Assembly: GCA_001689485.1 (NCBI GenBank)
Contig: LUJQ01000029.1
Coordinates: forward strand, 19,177-63,251
Length of the DNA stretch: 44,075 bases
Direction of reading: 5' to 3'
Source of the DNA: Bacteroidales bacterium M6
Lineage (GTDB): Bacteria > Bacteroidota > Bacteroidia > Bacteroidales > Muribaculaceae
This document shows, in pieces, positions 1-8,636 of this stretch. Made by a program: the position numbers and the translations under genes. The notes under the pieces were generated by a model. That model was given only the letters and a program-made list of their open reading frames with translations, ran no database searches and was not told the origin of the DNA. The stretch's first letter is position 1. Each line of letters begins with the position of its first letter.

Positions 1-25
1 TTTTCTTTCCTAATAATCCTGGCAT
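1..25 (-). CDS. rplC: Ribosomal protein L3, N-terminal start only (partial)
   Basis: Reading leftward on the minus strand, an ATG at 25-23 opens MPGLLGKK and runs off the window edge. This matches the conserved start of Bacteroidales L3, and its place directly after rpsJ is the standard S10 operon order. L3 is an early-assembling 50S protein near the peptidyl transferase centre. Only eight codons are visible, so the call rests on the motif plus synteny. The gap to rpsJ is 151 nt, unusually long for this operon. Confidence 0.8.
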
Positions 26-108
26 TTCTGTAGTTGGTTTATAATTGGAATTTTTGTCTGTTTTCTTTGATTTCCATCCTTGCGGCGCCCATCCTTTCCC
101 GTCCTGCA

Positions 109-131
109 GCCCGGGTCACTATGACCCGGGC
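109..131. other. Perfect 10-bp palindromic hairpin between rpsJ and rplC
   Basis: GCCCGGGTCA (109-118) and TGACCCGGGC (122-131) pair perfectly around a 3-nt loop. It lies 46 nt after the rpsJ stop and 83 nt before the rplC start in the operon transcript. No U-run follows on the minus strand, so it is not a standard terminator. It may be an mRNA processing or stability element, or part of an L3 leader. Confidence 0.6.
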
Positions 132-176
132 GCCGGATTATGCGGGGAAAGCGGTATCAGCGCCGGCTTCAGGTTG

Positions 177-482
177 TCACACCTTGATTTCCACCTCGAC
201 GCCCGAGGGAAGTTCGAGCTTCATGAGGGCGTCGACTGTCTTGGCAGTCGAGTTATAGATGTCGATAAGGCGCTTGAACGATGAAAGCTGGAACTGCTCG
301 CGCGATTTCTTGTTAACGAAAGTGGAGCGGTTTACCGTGAAGATACGCTTATGGGTGGGCAGGGGTATGGGGCCGCTGATAACCGCACCGGTAGCCTTCA
401 CTGTCTTCACGATCTTCTCGGCCGATTTGTCGACGAGGTTGTGATCGTAAGATTTCAGTTTGATTCTAATTTTCTGGCTCAT
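177..482 (-). CDS. rpsJ: 30S ribosomal protein S10
   Basis: A 101-residue protein starting MSQKIRIKLKSYDH, the standard S10 start, with the LPTHKRIFTVNRS segment at about residues 41-54 that forms the conserved loop, and ending in the VEVEIKV strand. S10 is part of the 30S head and, in other bacteria, also acts with NusB in antitermination. It follows fusA by 39 nt on the same strand, so it is probably co-transcribed with rpsL-rpsG-fusA and leads into rplC. tuf, which separates fusA from rpsJ in many Proteobacteria, is missing here; this is normal for Bacteroidota. Confidence 0.97.
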   Translation of the reverse strand: MSQKIRIKLKSYDHNLVDKSAEKIVKTVKATGAVISGPIPLPTHKRIFTVNRSTFVNKKSREQFQLSSFKRLIDIYNSTAKTVDALMKLELPSGVEVEIKV

Positions 483-521
483 ATTGTTGTTTCGTTTTTT
501 TATTGTTCGATAAACGGGCGG

Positions 522-2648
522 TTATTTGATAAGGTCAACACGGCCCTGGCACTCGGTGAGCACGTTCTTGGCAATCGACGACGACACTTCTGAATAGTGG
601 GAGAAGGTCATGGTCGAGGTTGCGCGACCCGAGGTAATCGTACGGAGGGCGGTCACATAACCGAACATTTCGGCAAGGGGGGCCTGCGCCTTTACAACGC
701 GGGCACCGCTGCGCGATGTCTCCATGCCCTCAACCTGGCCGCGGCGCTTGTTAAGGTCAGAGATAACGTCGCCCATGCTCTCTTCGGGGGTAACCACTTC
801 GATTTTCATGATAGGCTCCATCAGCACGGGACCTGCCTTTTCCGAACCCTTCTTGAATGCCTGGATGGCGCAGAGTTCGAACGAAAGCTGGTCGGAGTCG
901 ACCGGGTGGAACGAACCGTCGATTACGGTAACCTTGAGCTTCTCTACGGGATAACCGGCAAGCACGCCATTCTTCATCGCGTTGGTGAAGCCCTTCTGGA
1001 TAGAGGGGATGAATTCCTTGGGAATGTTACCGCCCTTGACTTCGTCAACGAACTGGAGACCGCCTTCGAAACCTTCGTCAACCGGCTCGATGCGCACGAT
1101 GATGTCGGCGAATTTACCACGGCCACCGGTCTGCTTCTTGAACACTTCGCGAAGTTCGACAGGCTTGGTGATAGCTTCCTTGTAGGTAACCTGCGGGCGT
1201 CCCTGGTTGCATTCCACCTTGAACTCGCGTTTGAGACGGTCGATGATGATGTCGAGGTGAAGCTCGCCCATACCCGAGATAACGGTCTGGCCGGTTTCCT
1301 CGTTGGTTTCCACACGGAAGGTGGGGTCTTCTTCGGCAAGCTTCTGAAGGCCGACGCCGAGTTTGTCGAGGTCTTTCTGAGTCTTGGGCTCTACGGCGAT
1401 ACCGATCACGGGATCGGGGAATTCCATAGCCTCAAGCACGATGGGGTGGTTTTCGTCGCAAAGGGTGTCGCCGGTGCGGATATCCTTGAAACCTACACCT
1501 GCACCGATATCGCCGCAACCGATTTTCTCCATCGGGTTCTGCTTGTTGGAGTGCATCTGGAAAAGACGCGAAACACGTTCCTTCTTGTCACTGCGCGAAT
1601 TGAGCACATAGCTGCCGGCAACAACATCACCCGAATAAACGCGGAAGAAGCACAGACGGCCTACATAGGGGTCGGTGGCAATCTTGAACGCAAGGGCGCA
1701 CATAGGAGCCTCAGGCGAAGGGTTGCGTGTCTCGACCTTCTCGGGATCGTCGATAGCGTGACCTTCTACAGCGCCTGAGTCAACGGGGCTGGGAAGATAT
1801 GCGCACACATTGTCGAGGAGGCACTGCACACCTTTGTTTTTGAACGAAGAGCCGCATGTCATGGGCACGATGTCCATCTTCAAGGTTGCAGCACGCAGGG
1901 CGCGGCGGATTTCCTCCTCTGTGATTGTCGAGGGATCGTCGAAATATTTTTCCATGAGGGCGTCGTCATACTCGGCGATTTTCTCGAGCATCTTGTCGCG
2001 CCATTCCTCGCACTCGTCCTTAAGGGCGGCGGGGATTTCCTCAACAGAGTATTCCGCACCCATAGTCTCGTCATGCCAGAAGATAGCCTTCATGGTGATA
2101 AGGTCGACAATGCCCTTGAAGGTTTCTTCGGCGCCGATGGGAACCTGGATGGGACAGGGATTTGCACCGAGCACATCCTTGACCTGGCGCACTACTTCGA
2201 AAAAGTTGGCACCCGAACGGTCCATCTTGTTAACGTAACCTATACGGGGCACGTTATATTTGTCGGCCTGACGCCATACTGTTTCCGACTGGGGTTCAAC
2301 ACCGCCTACGGCGCAGAACGCGGCAACGGCACCGTCGAGAACGCGGAGCGAACGCTCGACTTCAACGGTGAAGTCAACGTGCCCCGGGGTGTCAATCAGG
2401 TTGATTTTATATTTGTTGCCCGCATATTGCCAGAAAGTGGTGGTAGCGGCAGAGGTGATGGTGATACCACGCTCCTGTTCCTGCTCCATCCAGTCCATGG
2501 TAGCGGCACCGTCGTGCACCTCGCCGATTTTGTGGGTAAGGCCGGTGTAGAACAGGATACGCTCCGATGTGGTGGTCTTACCGGCATCGATGTGTGCCAT
2601 GATGCCGATATTGCGGGTAAGTTTTAAGAATTCGTCTGTTTTAGCCAT
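522..2648 (-). CDS. fusA: Elongation factor G
   Basis: A 708-residue translational GTPase that drives translocation of tRNA and mRNA on the ribosome. Visible motifs: the P-loop AHIDAGKTTT at about residues 18-27 (G1), the switch I segment RGITITSAATT at about 60-70, DTPGHVDF (G3), NKMDRSG (G4), the domain IV region around GRGKFADI, and the C-terminal domain V MTFSHYSEV. Length fits the EF-G family (690-710). It sits between rpsG (60 nt) and rpsJ (39 nt) in the str operon, the position of the housekeeping EF-G, so this is not an EF-G2 or TetQ-like paralog. Confidence 0.97.
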   Translation of the reverse strand: MAKTDEFLKLTRNIGIMAHIDAGKTTTSERILFYTGLTHKIGEVHDGAATMDWMEQEQERGITITSAATTTFWQYAGNKYKINLIDTPGHVDFTVEVERSLRVLDGAVAAFCAVGGVEPQSETVWRQADKYNVPRIGYVNKMDRSGANFFEVVRQVKDVLGANPCPIQVPIGAEETFKGIVDLITMKAIFWHDETMGAEYSVEEIPAALKDECEEWRDKMLEKIAEYDDALMEKYFDDPSTITEEEIRRALRAATLKMDIVPMTCGSSFKNKGVQCLLDNVCAYLPSPVDSGAVEGHAIDDPEKVETRNPSPEAPMCALAFKIATDPYVGRLCFFRVYSGDVVAGSYVLNSRSDKKERVSRLFQMHSNKQNPMEKIGCGDIGAGVGFKDIRTGDTLCDENHPIVLEAMEFPDPVIGIAVEPKTQKDLDKLGVGLQKLAEEDPTFRVETNEETGQTVISGMGELHLDIIIDRLKREFKVECNQGRPQVTYKEAITKPVELREVFKKQTGGRGKFADIIVRIEPVDEGFEGGLQFVDEVKGGNIPKEFIPSIQKGFTNAMKNGVLAGYPVEKLKVTVIDGSFHPVDSDQLSFELCAIQAFKKGSEKAGPVLMEPIMKIEVVTPEESMGDVISDLNKRRGQVEGMETSRSGARVVKAQAPLAEMFGYVTALRTITSGRATSTMTFSHYSEVSSSIAKNVLTECQGRVDLIK

Positions 2649-2708
2649 TTTGGTGGGAATCTTTGATTCGATTAATCGATAAAAAACGTTTTGACCAACG
2701 GGGGCTTG

Positions 2709-3185
2709 TTAGAAACGGAAGTGTGCGAAAGCACGGTTGGCCTCGGCCATCTTGTGCATATCTTCCTTGCGCTTGAATGCGCCGCCTTGGTCATTGAAAG
2801 CGTCCATAATCTCGGCGGCGAGCTTGTCGCTCATTGTCTTGCCGCCGCGTTTGCGGGCGTAGTTGATGAGGTTTTTCATCGAAATCGACTCTTTGCGGTC
2901 GGGGCGGATTTCTGTGGGCACCTGGAAGGTGGCGCCGCCGACACGGCGGGATTTTACCTCCACCTGGGGAGTAACGTTCTCGAGGGCTTTCTTCCAAATT
3001 TCGAGAGCGGTCTTCTCCTCGTTTTGCATCTTCGACTTCACAGTCTCGAGTGCTGAATAGAAAATTGTGTATGCGGTGTTCTTCTTACCGTCATACATGA
3101 GGTGATTGACGAATTTCGTCACTTTCACGTCGTGGAACACGGGATCGGGAATGATCACGCGCTTCTTAGGCTTAGCTTTTCTCAT
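2709..3185 (-). CDS. rpsG: 30S ribosomal protein S7
   Basis: A 158-residue S7, the primary 16S rRNA 3'-domain binding protein that nucleates assembly of the 30S head. It starts MRKAKPKKRVIIPDPVFHD and carries the conserved RRVGGATFQVPTEI segment near residue 80 and the C-terminal FNDQGGAFKRKEDMHKMAEANRAFAH-type helix. It sits between rpsL (207-nt gap) and fusA (60-nt gap). The rpsL-rpsG gap is long for a str operon and contains an imperfect 8-bp hairpin (AGCCTGCC/GGCGGGCT) about 60 nt upstream of the start, which could serve S7 autoregulation; that role is inferred only. Confidence 0.97.
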   Translation of the reverse strand: MRKAKPKKRVIIPDPVFHDVKVTKFVNHLMYDGKKNTAYTIFYSALETVKSKMQNEEKTALEIWKKALENVTPQVEVKSRRVGGATFQVPTEIRPDRKESISMKNLINYARKRGGKTMSDKLAAEIMDAFNDQGGAFKRKEDMHKMAEANRAFAHFRF

Positions 3186-3392
3186 TTTAAGTTTTAAGCG
3201 AAAAGATGTGTTTTTGCTTTTTCGTCGTGGCTGGTGTCTGCTTCAGCCCGCCCTCCGGCAGGCTTACTCAACCGTTGTCAGCTCCGGGAAATCAAAAACG
3301 CGGTTGGTGAAAATGTTGTGGGGTTGATTTCTCGTGGTGCTATTTAGTTACTTCACCCGTGGGATGCCAAAAGGCAAAACGGCTCCCGCGGA

Positions 3393-3782
<390 letters not shown>

Positions 3783-3958
3783 CTTAGTTAGTTTGATTTG
3801 TTACTTTTGTTCTTATACTCTTGTTATTCTTTATTTCATTTGCACTGCTCCAAGGCATGCGCTCCGCCTCGCGGCCTACGCATATTAAGCACACCCCACA
3901 TTCCTATCCCTCAAAGAGTTATGGAATGACTGGGCGCACAAGCCTCTGAAAAGCGTTG

Positions 3959-3990
3959 CAAAATTACGATTTATTTTCCTAACTACCAAA
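3959..3990 (-). promoter_or_regulatory. str operon promoter (Bacteroidetes type)
   Basis: On the minus strand a -33 TTTG (3990-3987), a 20-nt spacer and a -7 TAATTTTG (3966-3959) match the Bacteroidetes consensus exactly. Transcription would start near 3955, leaving a leader of about 170 nt before rpsL. The leader is ORF-free. It holds runs such as GCGTAGGCCGCGAGGCGGAGCGC that can fold, but I could not define a single clear structure. Confidence 0.75.
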
Positions 3991-4067
3991 TAATTTCGAC
4001 CCTATTTAACACTTTCCCGAAACACCTCTGCGCAAGCTTTCTCCATGCCCCGCCCGCGCCATAACTC

Positions 4068-5006
4068 TCACTTGACGGAACGAAGCCGGAACGTATGTTT
4101 CAGCGACACGTCACACCCTATCGACTCCTTGAACCCGCATAGCCCGTAGGAAGGCACGCCTCCTTCCGACGAAGGGCCCAGATCCAACACCCGCAACCCC
4201 TTCTCACGGCAGATTGCAAATGTTTCAAACGCAAGCCTGTTCATAGGGCGTACATCCGAAAATCCCGGCACATCACCCCAATAAACCAACTGCCCCACCC
4301 CCGGAGCCACCATCTGAATCAACGCCGCCGCAACATCATCATCGCCAAGCGACATGACAACGAACACCGAACGTGCAACCACCGCCGTGGCCGCGACCTG
4401 TCCGAAGGACATTCTGAGCGGATACCCCTTCCATCGACGGTTTGCCGCTATCACCTCATAACACCTTCGGGCAAGATCGACATCGCCGATACCCGACCAT
4501 CTCACCATGAAATCATGCCGCATCGATTCCCTGAATTTGTTTCGGGCCTTCGATGCCATATTGCTTTCGAAATCATCAAACTTGGCAATATCATAGTGAT
4601 AATTCAAATCAGCGCACTCAAGATGCCCTGCACGGAAAAGCGCCCCCGACGTTTTCACATCAAGATCAGAGGAATATATCGGAGGGGGCAGGGTAATCCT
4701 TATATCGCCGTCGCAAGCAGACCCATAGGCCGCGAGCAGACCCACCGCTTCGTCAACACACTCCACCGACTGACGGCTGTTTGAGCAAAAACCGCCGAAC
4801 GGAGCAGAAAACGGGCTGAACAGCCCCCCGTCGCGCACCCCTGCCGTGAATCCGAGGCGCACCCTGCTATCCCTGAACAACAGAAAATGCAGCTCTTCGC
4901 AACGCTGCGCGTTCAACTCCGAAAACTCCGCCGAATTATAGAGATGCGAACACCCCAGCGGAAAAAAATTCCGAAACTCATCCGGCTCAACTCTTTCTAT
5001 AATCAT
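4068..5006 (-). CDS. FemAB/GNAT-fold acyl- or aminoacyl-transferase-like protein
   Basis: A 312-residue cytosolic protein with no signal peptide. The C-terminal half (about 155-305) has the order typical of FemAB/BioF2-like GNAT-fold proteins: SKARNKFRESMR, a cofactor-site region with AAALIQMVAPGVGQLVYWGD, RPMNRLAFETFAICREKGLRVLDLGPSSEGGVPSYGLCGFKESIG. Relatives transfer aminoacyl or acyl groups to peptidoglycan or polysaccharide precursors; no substrate can be assigned here. It stands alone between the str operon promoter and asd, divergent from asd across 181 nt. Confident on fold class, not on function. Confidence 0.65.
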   Translation of the reverse strand: MIIERVEPDEFRNFFPLGCSHLYNSAEFSELNAQRCEELHFLLFRDSRVRLGFTAGVRDGGLFSPFSAPFGGFCSNSRQSVECVDEAVGLLAAYGSACDGDIRITLPPPIYSSDLDVKTSGALFRAGHLECADLNYHYDIAKFDDFESNMASKARNKFRESMRHDFMVRWSGIGDVDLARRCYEVIAANRRWKGYPLRMSFGQVAATAVVARSVFVVMSLGDDDVAAALIQMVAPGVGQLVYWGDVPGFSDVRPMNRLAFETFAICREKGLRVLDLGPSSEGGVPSYGLCGFKESIGCDVSLKHTFRLRSVK

Positions 5007-5077
5007 CGTGATGGAGGTTTATTCCACGCAAAGTTATCCAAATTCGGCCGAAAACACCACGCCCCGACGACCTATTT

Positions 5078-5108
5078 ATTGAACAGTTATTTATTTTTCC
5101 TAATTTTG
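5078..5108 (+). promoter_or_regulatory. asd promoter
   Basis: -33-like ATTG (5078-5081), 19-nt spacer, -7 TAATTTTG (5101-5108). The start of transcription would be near 5112, about 75 nt ahead of the asd ATG. Confidence 0.65.
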
Positions 5109-5187
5109 CAGTTTAAAAACCAGGTCGGCGCGGGCAATTCCGGCGCCAGTCCTCCATTCTCAATCAATCAGACTTCAACCACAAACA

Positions 5188-6195
5188 ATGAACATAGCAA
5201 TCGTTGGCGCCAGCGGCGCCGTAGGTCAGGAACTGCTGCGCGTGCTCGACCAGACAGACTTCCCCGTTGACAACCTCACACTTTTCGGCTCAAAACGCAG
5301 CGCCGGACGCACCTACGCCTTCCGAGGCAAAGAATGCGTGGTAAAGGAGCTGCTGCACAACGACGACTTCCGCGGAATCGACATCGCTTTCACCTCGGCA
5401 GGTGCATCCACCTCGCGCGAATTTGCCGAAACCATCACCAAGCACGGCACCCTGATGATTGACAACTCCAGCGCTTTCCGCATGGACGATGATGTGCCAC
5501 TTGTAGTGCCCGAAGTCAATGGCGACGACGCATTCAACGCCCCACGCCGCATAATCGGCAACCCCAACTGCACCACCATCCAGATGGTCGTGGCGCTTAA
5601 GCCCATCAACGACCTCTCCCCCATCCGGCGCGTGCATGTAGCCACCTACCAGGCCGCAAGCGGCGCCGGGGCAACCGCAATGGACGAACTCGCGCACCAG
5701 TACGAACAGATTGCACGTGGTGAAAAAACCTCCGTCGAGAAATTCTCGGCACAGCTCGCCAACAACGTAATCCCCCATATCGACGTGTTCACCGACAACG
5801 GCTACACAAAGGAGGAAATGAAGATGTTCAACGAGACACGCAAAATCATGCACGCGCCCGAATTGAGCGTAAGCGCCATGTGCGTCCGTGTGCCGGTGAT
5901 GCGCGCCCACTCCGAAGCCATATGGGTCGAAACCGAACAACCCGTATCAGTGCAACAGGCACGCGAAGCATTCGCAAACGCCGAAGGGGTGGTGCTGATG
6001 GATGACCCGGCCAACAAGGTCTACCCGATGCCTCTCGACCTCGCCCACCACGACCCTGTCTATGTGGGACGCCTCCGCAAAGACCTCGCAAACCCCAACG
6101 GGCTGACATTCTGGACTGTCAGCGACCAAATCCGCAAAGGTGCAGCACTCAACGCCGTGCAGATTGCCCTTTACATCATCGCCAACCGTCACTAA
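5188..6195 (+). CDS. asd: Aspartate-semialdehyde dehydrogenase
   Basis: A 335-residue enzyme that reduces L-aspartyl-4-phosphate to the semialdehyde using NADPH, at the branch to lysine/diaminopimelate, threonine and methionine. It shows the N-terminal Rossmann motif GASGAVGQELL (residues 7-17), the NSSAFRMDDDVPLVVPEVN segment, the catalytic cysteine C128 in NPNCTT, and the dimerisation half with RVPVMRAHSE. Length matches the family. It has its own promoter; the antiporter gene begins 58 nt after it and may be co-transcribed. Confidence 0.95.
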   Translation: MNIAIVGASGAVGQELLRVLDQTDFPVDNLTLFGSKRSAGRTYAFRGKECVVKELLHNDDFRGIDIAFTSAGASTSREFAETITKHGTLMIDNSSAFRMDDDVPLVVPEVNGDDAFNAPRRIIGNPNCTTIQMVVALKPINDLSPIRRVHVATYQAASGAGATAMDELAHQYEQIARGEKTSVEKFSAQLANNVIPHIDVFTDNGYTKEEMKMFNETRKIMHAPELSVSAMCVRVPVMRAHSEAIWVETEQPVSVQQAREAFANAEGVVLMDDPANKVYPMPLDLAHHDPVYVGRLRKDLANPNGLTFWTVSDQIRKGAALNAVQIALYIIANRH

Positions 6196-6252
6196 CCCGC
6201 CGCAGTCAGGGTCATTCCACCCGGCCAAGCCACTGCCGAAAACTGCCCGCCT

Positions 6253-8430
6253 ATGTTCATAGCCGCCGCGACAACAGCACTGGTCACAAACCCTGTCACA
6301 ATCTTCCTGATTGTGATGATGATTATTTTGTTTGCGCCGGTGATACTGACACGTCTCAAAATCCCGCACATCATAGGGATGATTGTCGCGGGTGTGGCAG
6401 TAGGCCCTTACGGACTTAACATACTTGCCCGCGACAGCTCGTTTGCCATCTTCGGCCAGGTAGGGTTGCTCTACCTCATGTTCCTTGCCGGGCTCGAAAT
6501 CGACATGTACCACCTGCGGCGTAACCTGCGGCGCGGGGTGGTGTTCGGATTGCTCACATTTTTCATCCCTATGGCAATGGGGGTGCTTGCCAGTGTCTAC
6601 ATCCTCGATCTGGGATGGCTCACATCGTTCCTGCTCGCCTCGATGTATGCCTCCCACACGCTCATCGCCTACCCTGTGGCAGCCCGCTTCGGCATTACAA
6701 AAAGCCCGGCGGTGCTCATTTCCGTAGTAGGGACTATAATAGCGGTCATAGGCGCCCTGTTGGTATTGGCCGGGGCTGTCAACATCCACGAAACAGGCAC
6801 CTTCCACGGAAGCGAGCTGGCAATCCTGCTAACAAAGCTGGCTCTTTACTGCATCGCCGTACTTTATGCCTATCCACGCGTAACACGCTGGTTCTTCAAG
6901 CTCTACAGTGAAAAGGTCACCCAATACGTATTCGTATTGGTAATGGTGTTCCTTTCGGCCTGGGTTTCAGGAGCAATCGGCCTCGAGCCTGTTCTCGGGG
7001 CATTTTTCGCCGGACTTGTGCTAAACCGCTATGTACCGGCAAATTCCCCGCTTATGAACAGCATCGAGTTTGTAGGCAACGCCCTTTTCATCCCCTATTT
7101 CCTAATCGGCGTGGGGATGATGATCAATGTCGGGGTCATAATAAAGGGCAACACGCTTTTCGTGGCCGGTATAATGCTCGCCGTGGCGTTAGCCAGCAAA
7201 TGGATTGCCGCTTTCGCCGCACAGAAAGTCTACAATATGGAAGCCCCCGACCGGCGCATGATGTTCGGCCTCACCACCGCACACACCGCCGTGGCACTTG
7301 CCGTGGTCACAATAGGCTATAACATGGTGCTCCCCGACGGCACACGAATGATGGACGAAACCATCCTTAACGGCACGGTGCTCGTAATCCTGGTAACCTG
7401 CGCCATTGCCCCGATATGCACATCCGAAGCAGCCGCAAAAATCAAGGTGCGCATGATGCAGAACGACACGGATAGCCCCGGCGAAAAACGCCGCCGCATT
7501 TCCACCCTCGTCCCTGTGGCCAACCCTCTCACAGCCGCACCGCTTGTAGAAATGGCCTTGCTGATGCGTAGGCGCCGATCGGGCATAGATGCCGACATGC
7601 TGTATGCCCTACATGTGCGCAACGACAACACCGCCGCATCAAAAGCCGTAGGCGAACATGCCCTCAAACTTGCCGGAGAGGCTGCCGCCGGGGCCGACAC
7701 ATCGCTCACCACCATCGAACGCTTCGATATAAACACCGTCACAGGGATTGTCAACACCGTGCAGGAGCGCGACATTTCCGAGATTATCCTCGGCATGCAC
7801 CGCAAAGCCACCGTAATCGACAGTTTCCTAGGGGCGAAAACCGAGCAGCTTCTGAAATCGACCAACTGCATGGTGGTTTTGTCGAGATGCTACATCCCGG
7901 TCAACACCGTGACACGCGTAGTGGCCTTCGTACCCCCTAAAGCCGAATACGAAACCGGATTCCGCCACTGGGTGCTGGCACTAGGCAACCTCGTGTCGGA
8001 AATCGGGTGCCGCCTCATCTTCTGCGCCGCCCCACCCCAGCAACCCATTCTGAAAGGGGTTATACGTGAAAGCGGCCTGGGGATACGTCACGAATACCGC
8101 GACATGGAAGGGACCGACGATTTCCTACTGTTGGCAAACCGTGTGCTCGACGACGACCTGTTTGTAGTGATAGGCGCACGTCCCAACTCGGTATCCTTCT
8201 CGTCGGGCTTCGTCGAAATAACCCAATTGCTGCAACGCTATTTCAGCCGCAACAACCTATGCATGATTTATCCGGAACAGTTCGGAGAAGAAACACCGCA
8301 ATTCACATTCACCGACCCACTGGGATCTGACATAGTGACAACACCCTCACCACTATGGCTTGCCCTGCGTTCAAGGCTTCACAAGCTAAACCTACTGAAA
8401 AAACGCATCACCCACCGTCACCGCAGGTAA
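6253..8430 (+). CDS. Kef/CPA2-type cation:proton antiporter with C-terminal stress-protein-like domains
   Basis: A 725-residue inner-membrane protein. Residues about 10-400 are a Na+/H+ exchanger domain with some 11-12 hydrophobic segments: LKIPHIIGMIVAGVAVGPYGL near 35 and FLAGLEIDM near 80 are typical of CPA2 transporters, and LEPVLGAFFAGLVLNR near 240 is the conserved re-entrant region. The cytosolic part (about 430-720) looks like two universal-stress-protein-like halves (ISEIILGMHRKATVIDSFLG) rather than a KTN/RCK NAD-binding domain. Likely a K+ or Na+/H+ antiporter; ion specificity cannot be read. It follows asd by 57 nt. Confidence 0.85.
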   Translation: MFIAAATTALVTNPVTIFLIVMMIILFAPVILTRLKIPHIIGMIVAGVAVGPYGLNILARDSSFAIFGQVGLLYLMFLAGLEIDMYHLRRNLRRGVVFGLLTFFIPMAMGVLASVYILDLGWLTSFLLASMYASHTLIAYPVAARFGITKSPAVLISVVGTIIAVIGALLVLAGAVNIHETGTFHGSELAILLTKLALYCIAVLYAYPRVTRWFFKLYSEKVTQYVFVLVMVFLSAWVSGAIGLEPVLGAFFAGLVLNRYVPANSPLMNSIEFVGNALFIPYFLIGVGMMINVGVIIKGNTLFVAGIMLAVALASKWIAAFAAQKVYNMEAPDRRMMFGLTTAHTAVALAVVTIGYNMVLPDGTRMMDETILNGTVLVILVTCAIAPICTSEAAAKIKVRMMQNDTDSPGEKRRRISTLVPVANPLTAAPLVEMALLMRRRRSGIDADMLYALHVRNDNTAASKAVGEHALKLAGEAAAGADTSLTTIERFDINTVTGIVNTVQERDISEIILGMHRKATVIDSFLGAKTEQLLKSTNCMVVLSRCYIPVNTVTRVVAFVPPKAEYETGFRHWVLALGNLVSEIGCRLIFCAAPPQQPILKGVIRESGLGIRHEYRDMEGTDDFLLLANRVLDDDLFVVIGARPNSVSFSSGFVEITQLLQRYFSRNNLCMIYPEQFGEETPQFTFTDPLGSDIVTTPSPLWLALRSRLHKLNLLKKRITHRHRR

Positions 8431-8519
8431 GCGCCGCAACCATCACACACCCCTACCAAACCGGCTGCTGCCGGCACTGAATCCCTGGAACCGTAACAGC
8501 TCCCTTATCGAATAGATTC

Positions 8520-8565
8520 ATTGCTGACAATATACCCATGTAAATTTGGTTGCATTATCAGCGAT
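8520..8565. other. Imperfect inverted repeat upstream of the DXS-like gene
   Basis: ATTGCTGACAAT (8520-8531) and ATTATCAGCGAT (8554-8565) pair with one mismatch and one G-T wobble around a 22-nt loop. It lies about 70-115 nt before the gene start and just upstream of a degenerate -7 (TTACTTTG, 8596-8603). It could be an operator; no function is demonstrated. Confidence 0.35.
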
Positions 8566-8636
8566 TAAGGTAAAAACCACGACCGATATTTTATGTTACT
8601 TTGTACATGGAAACCAAAAGTACAATACACACCCAT

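Noticed and set aside
597..1778. A 393-codon open frame on the plus strand
   Set aside because: It lies entirely antisense to fusA and its translation shows no conserved motif; long shadow frames are expected opposite GC-rich, highly biased genes.
5947..6807. A 286-codon minus-strand frame across asd and the antiporter
   Set aside because: Antisense to two well-supported genes, with a low-complexity histidine- and cysteine-rich translation.
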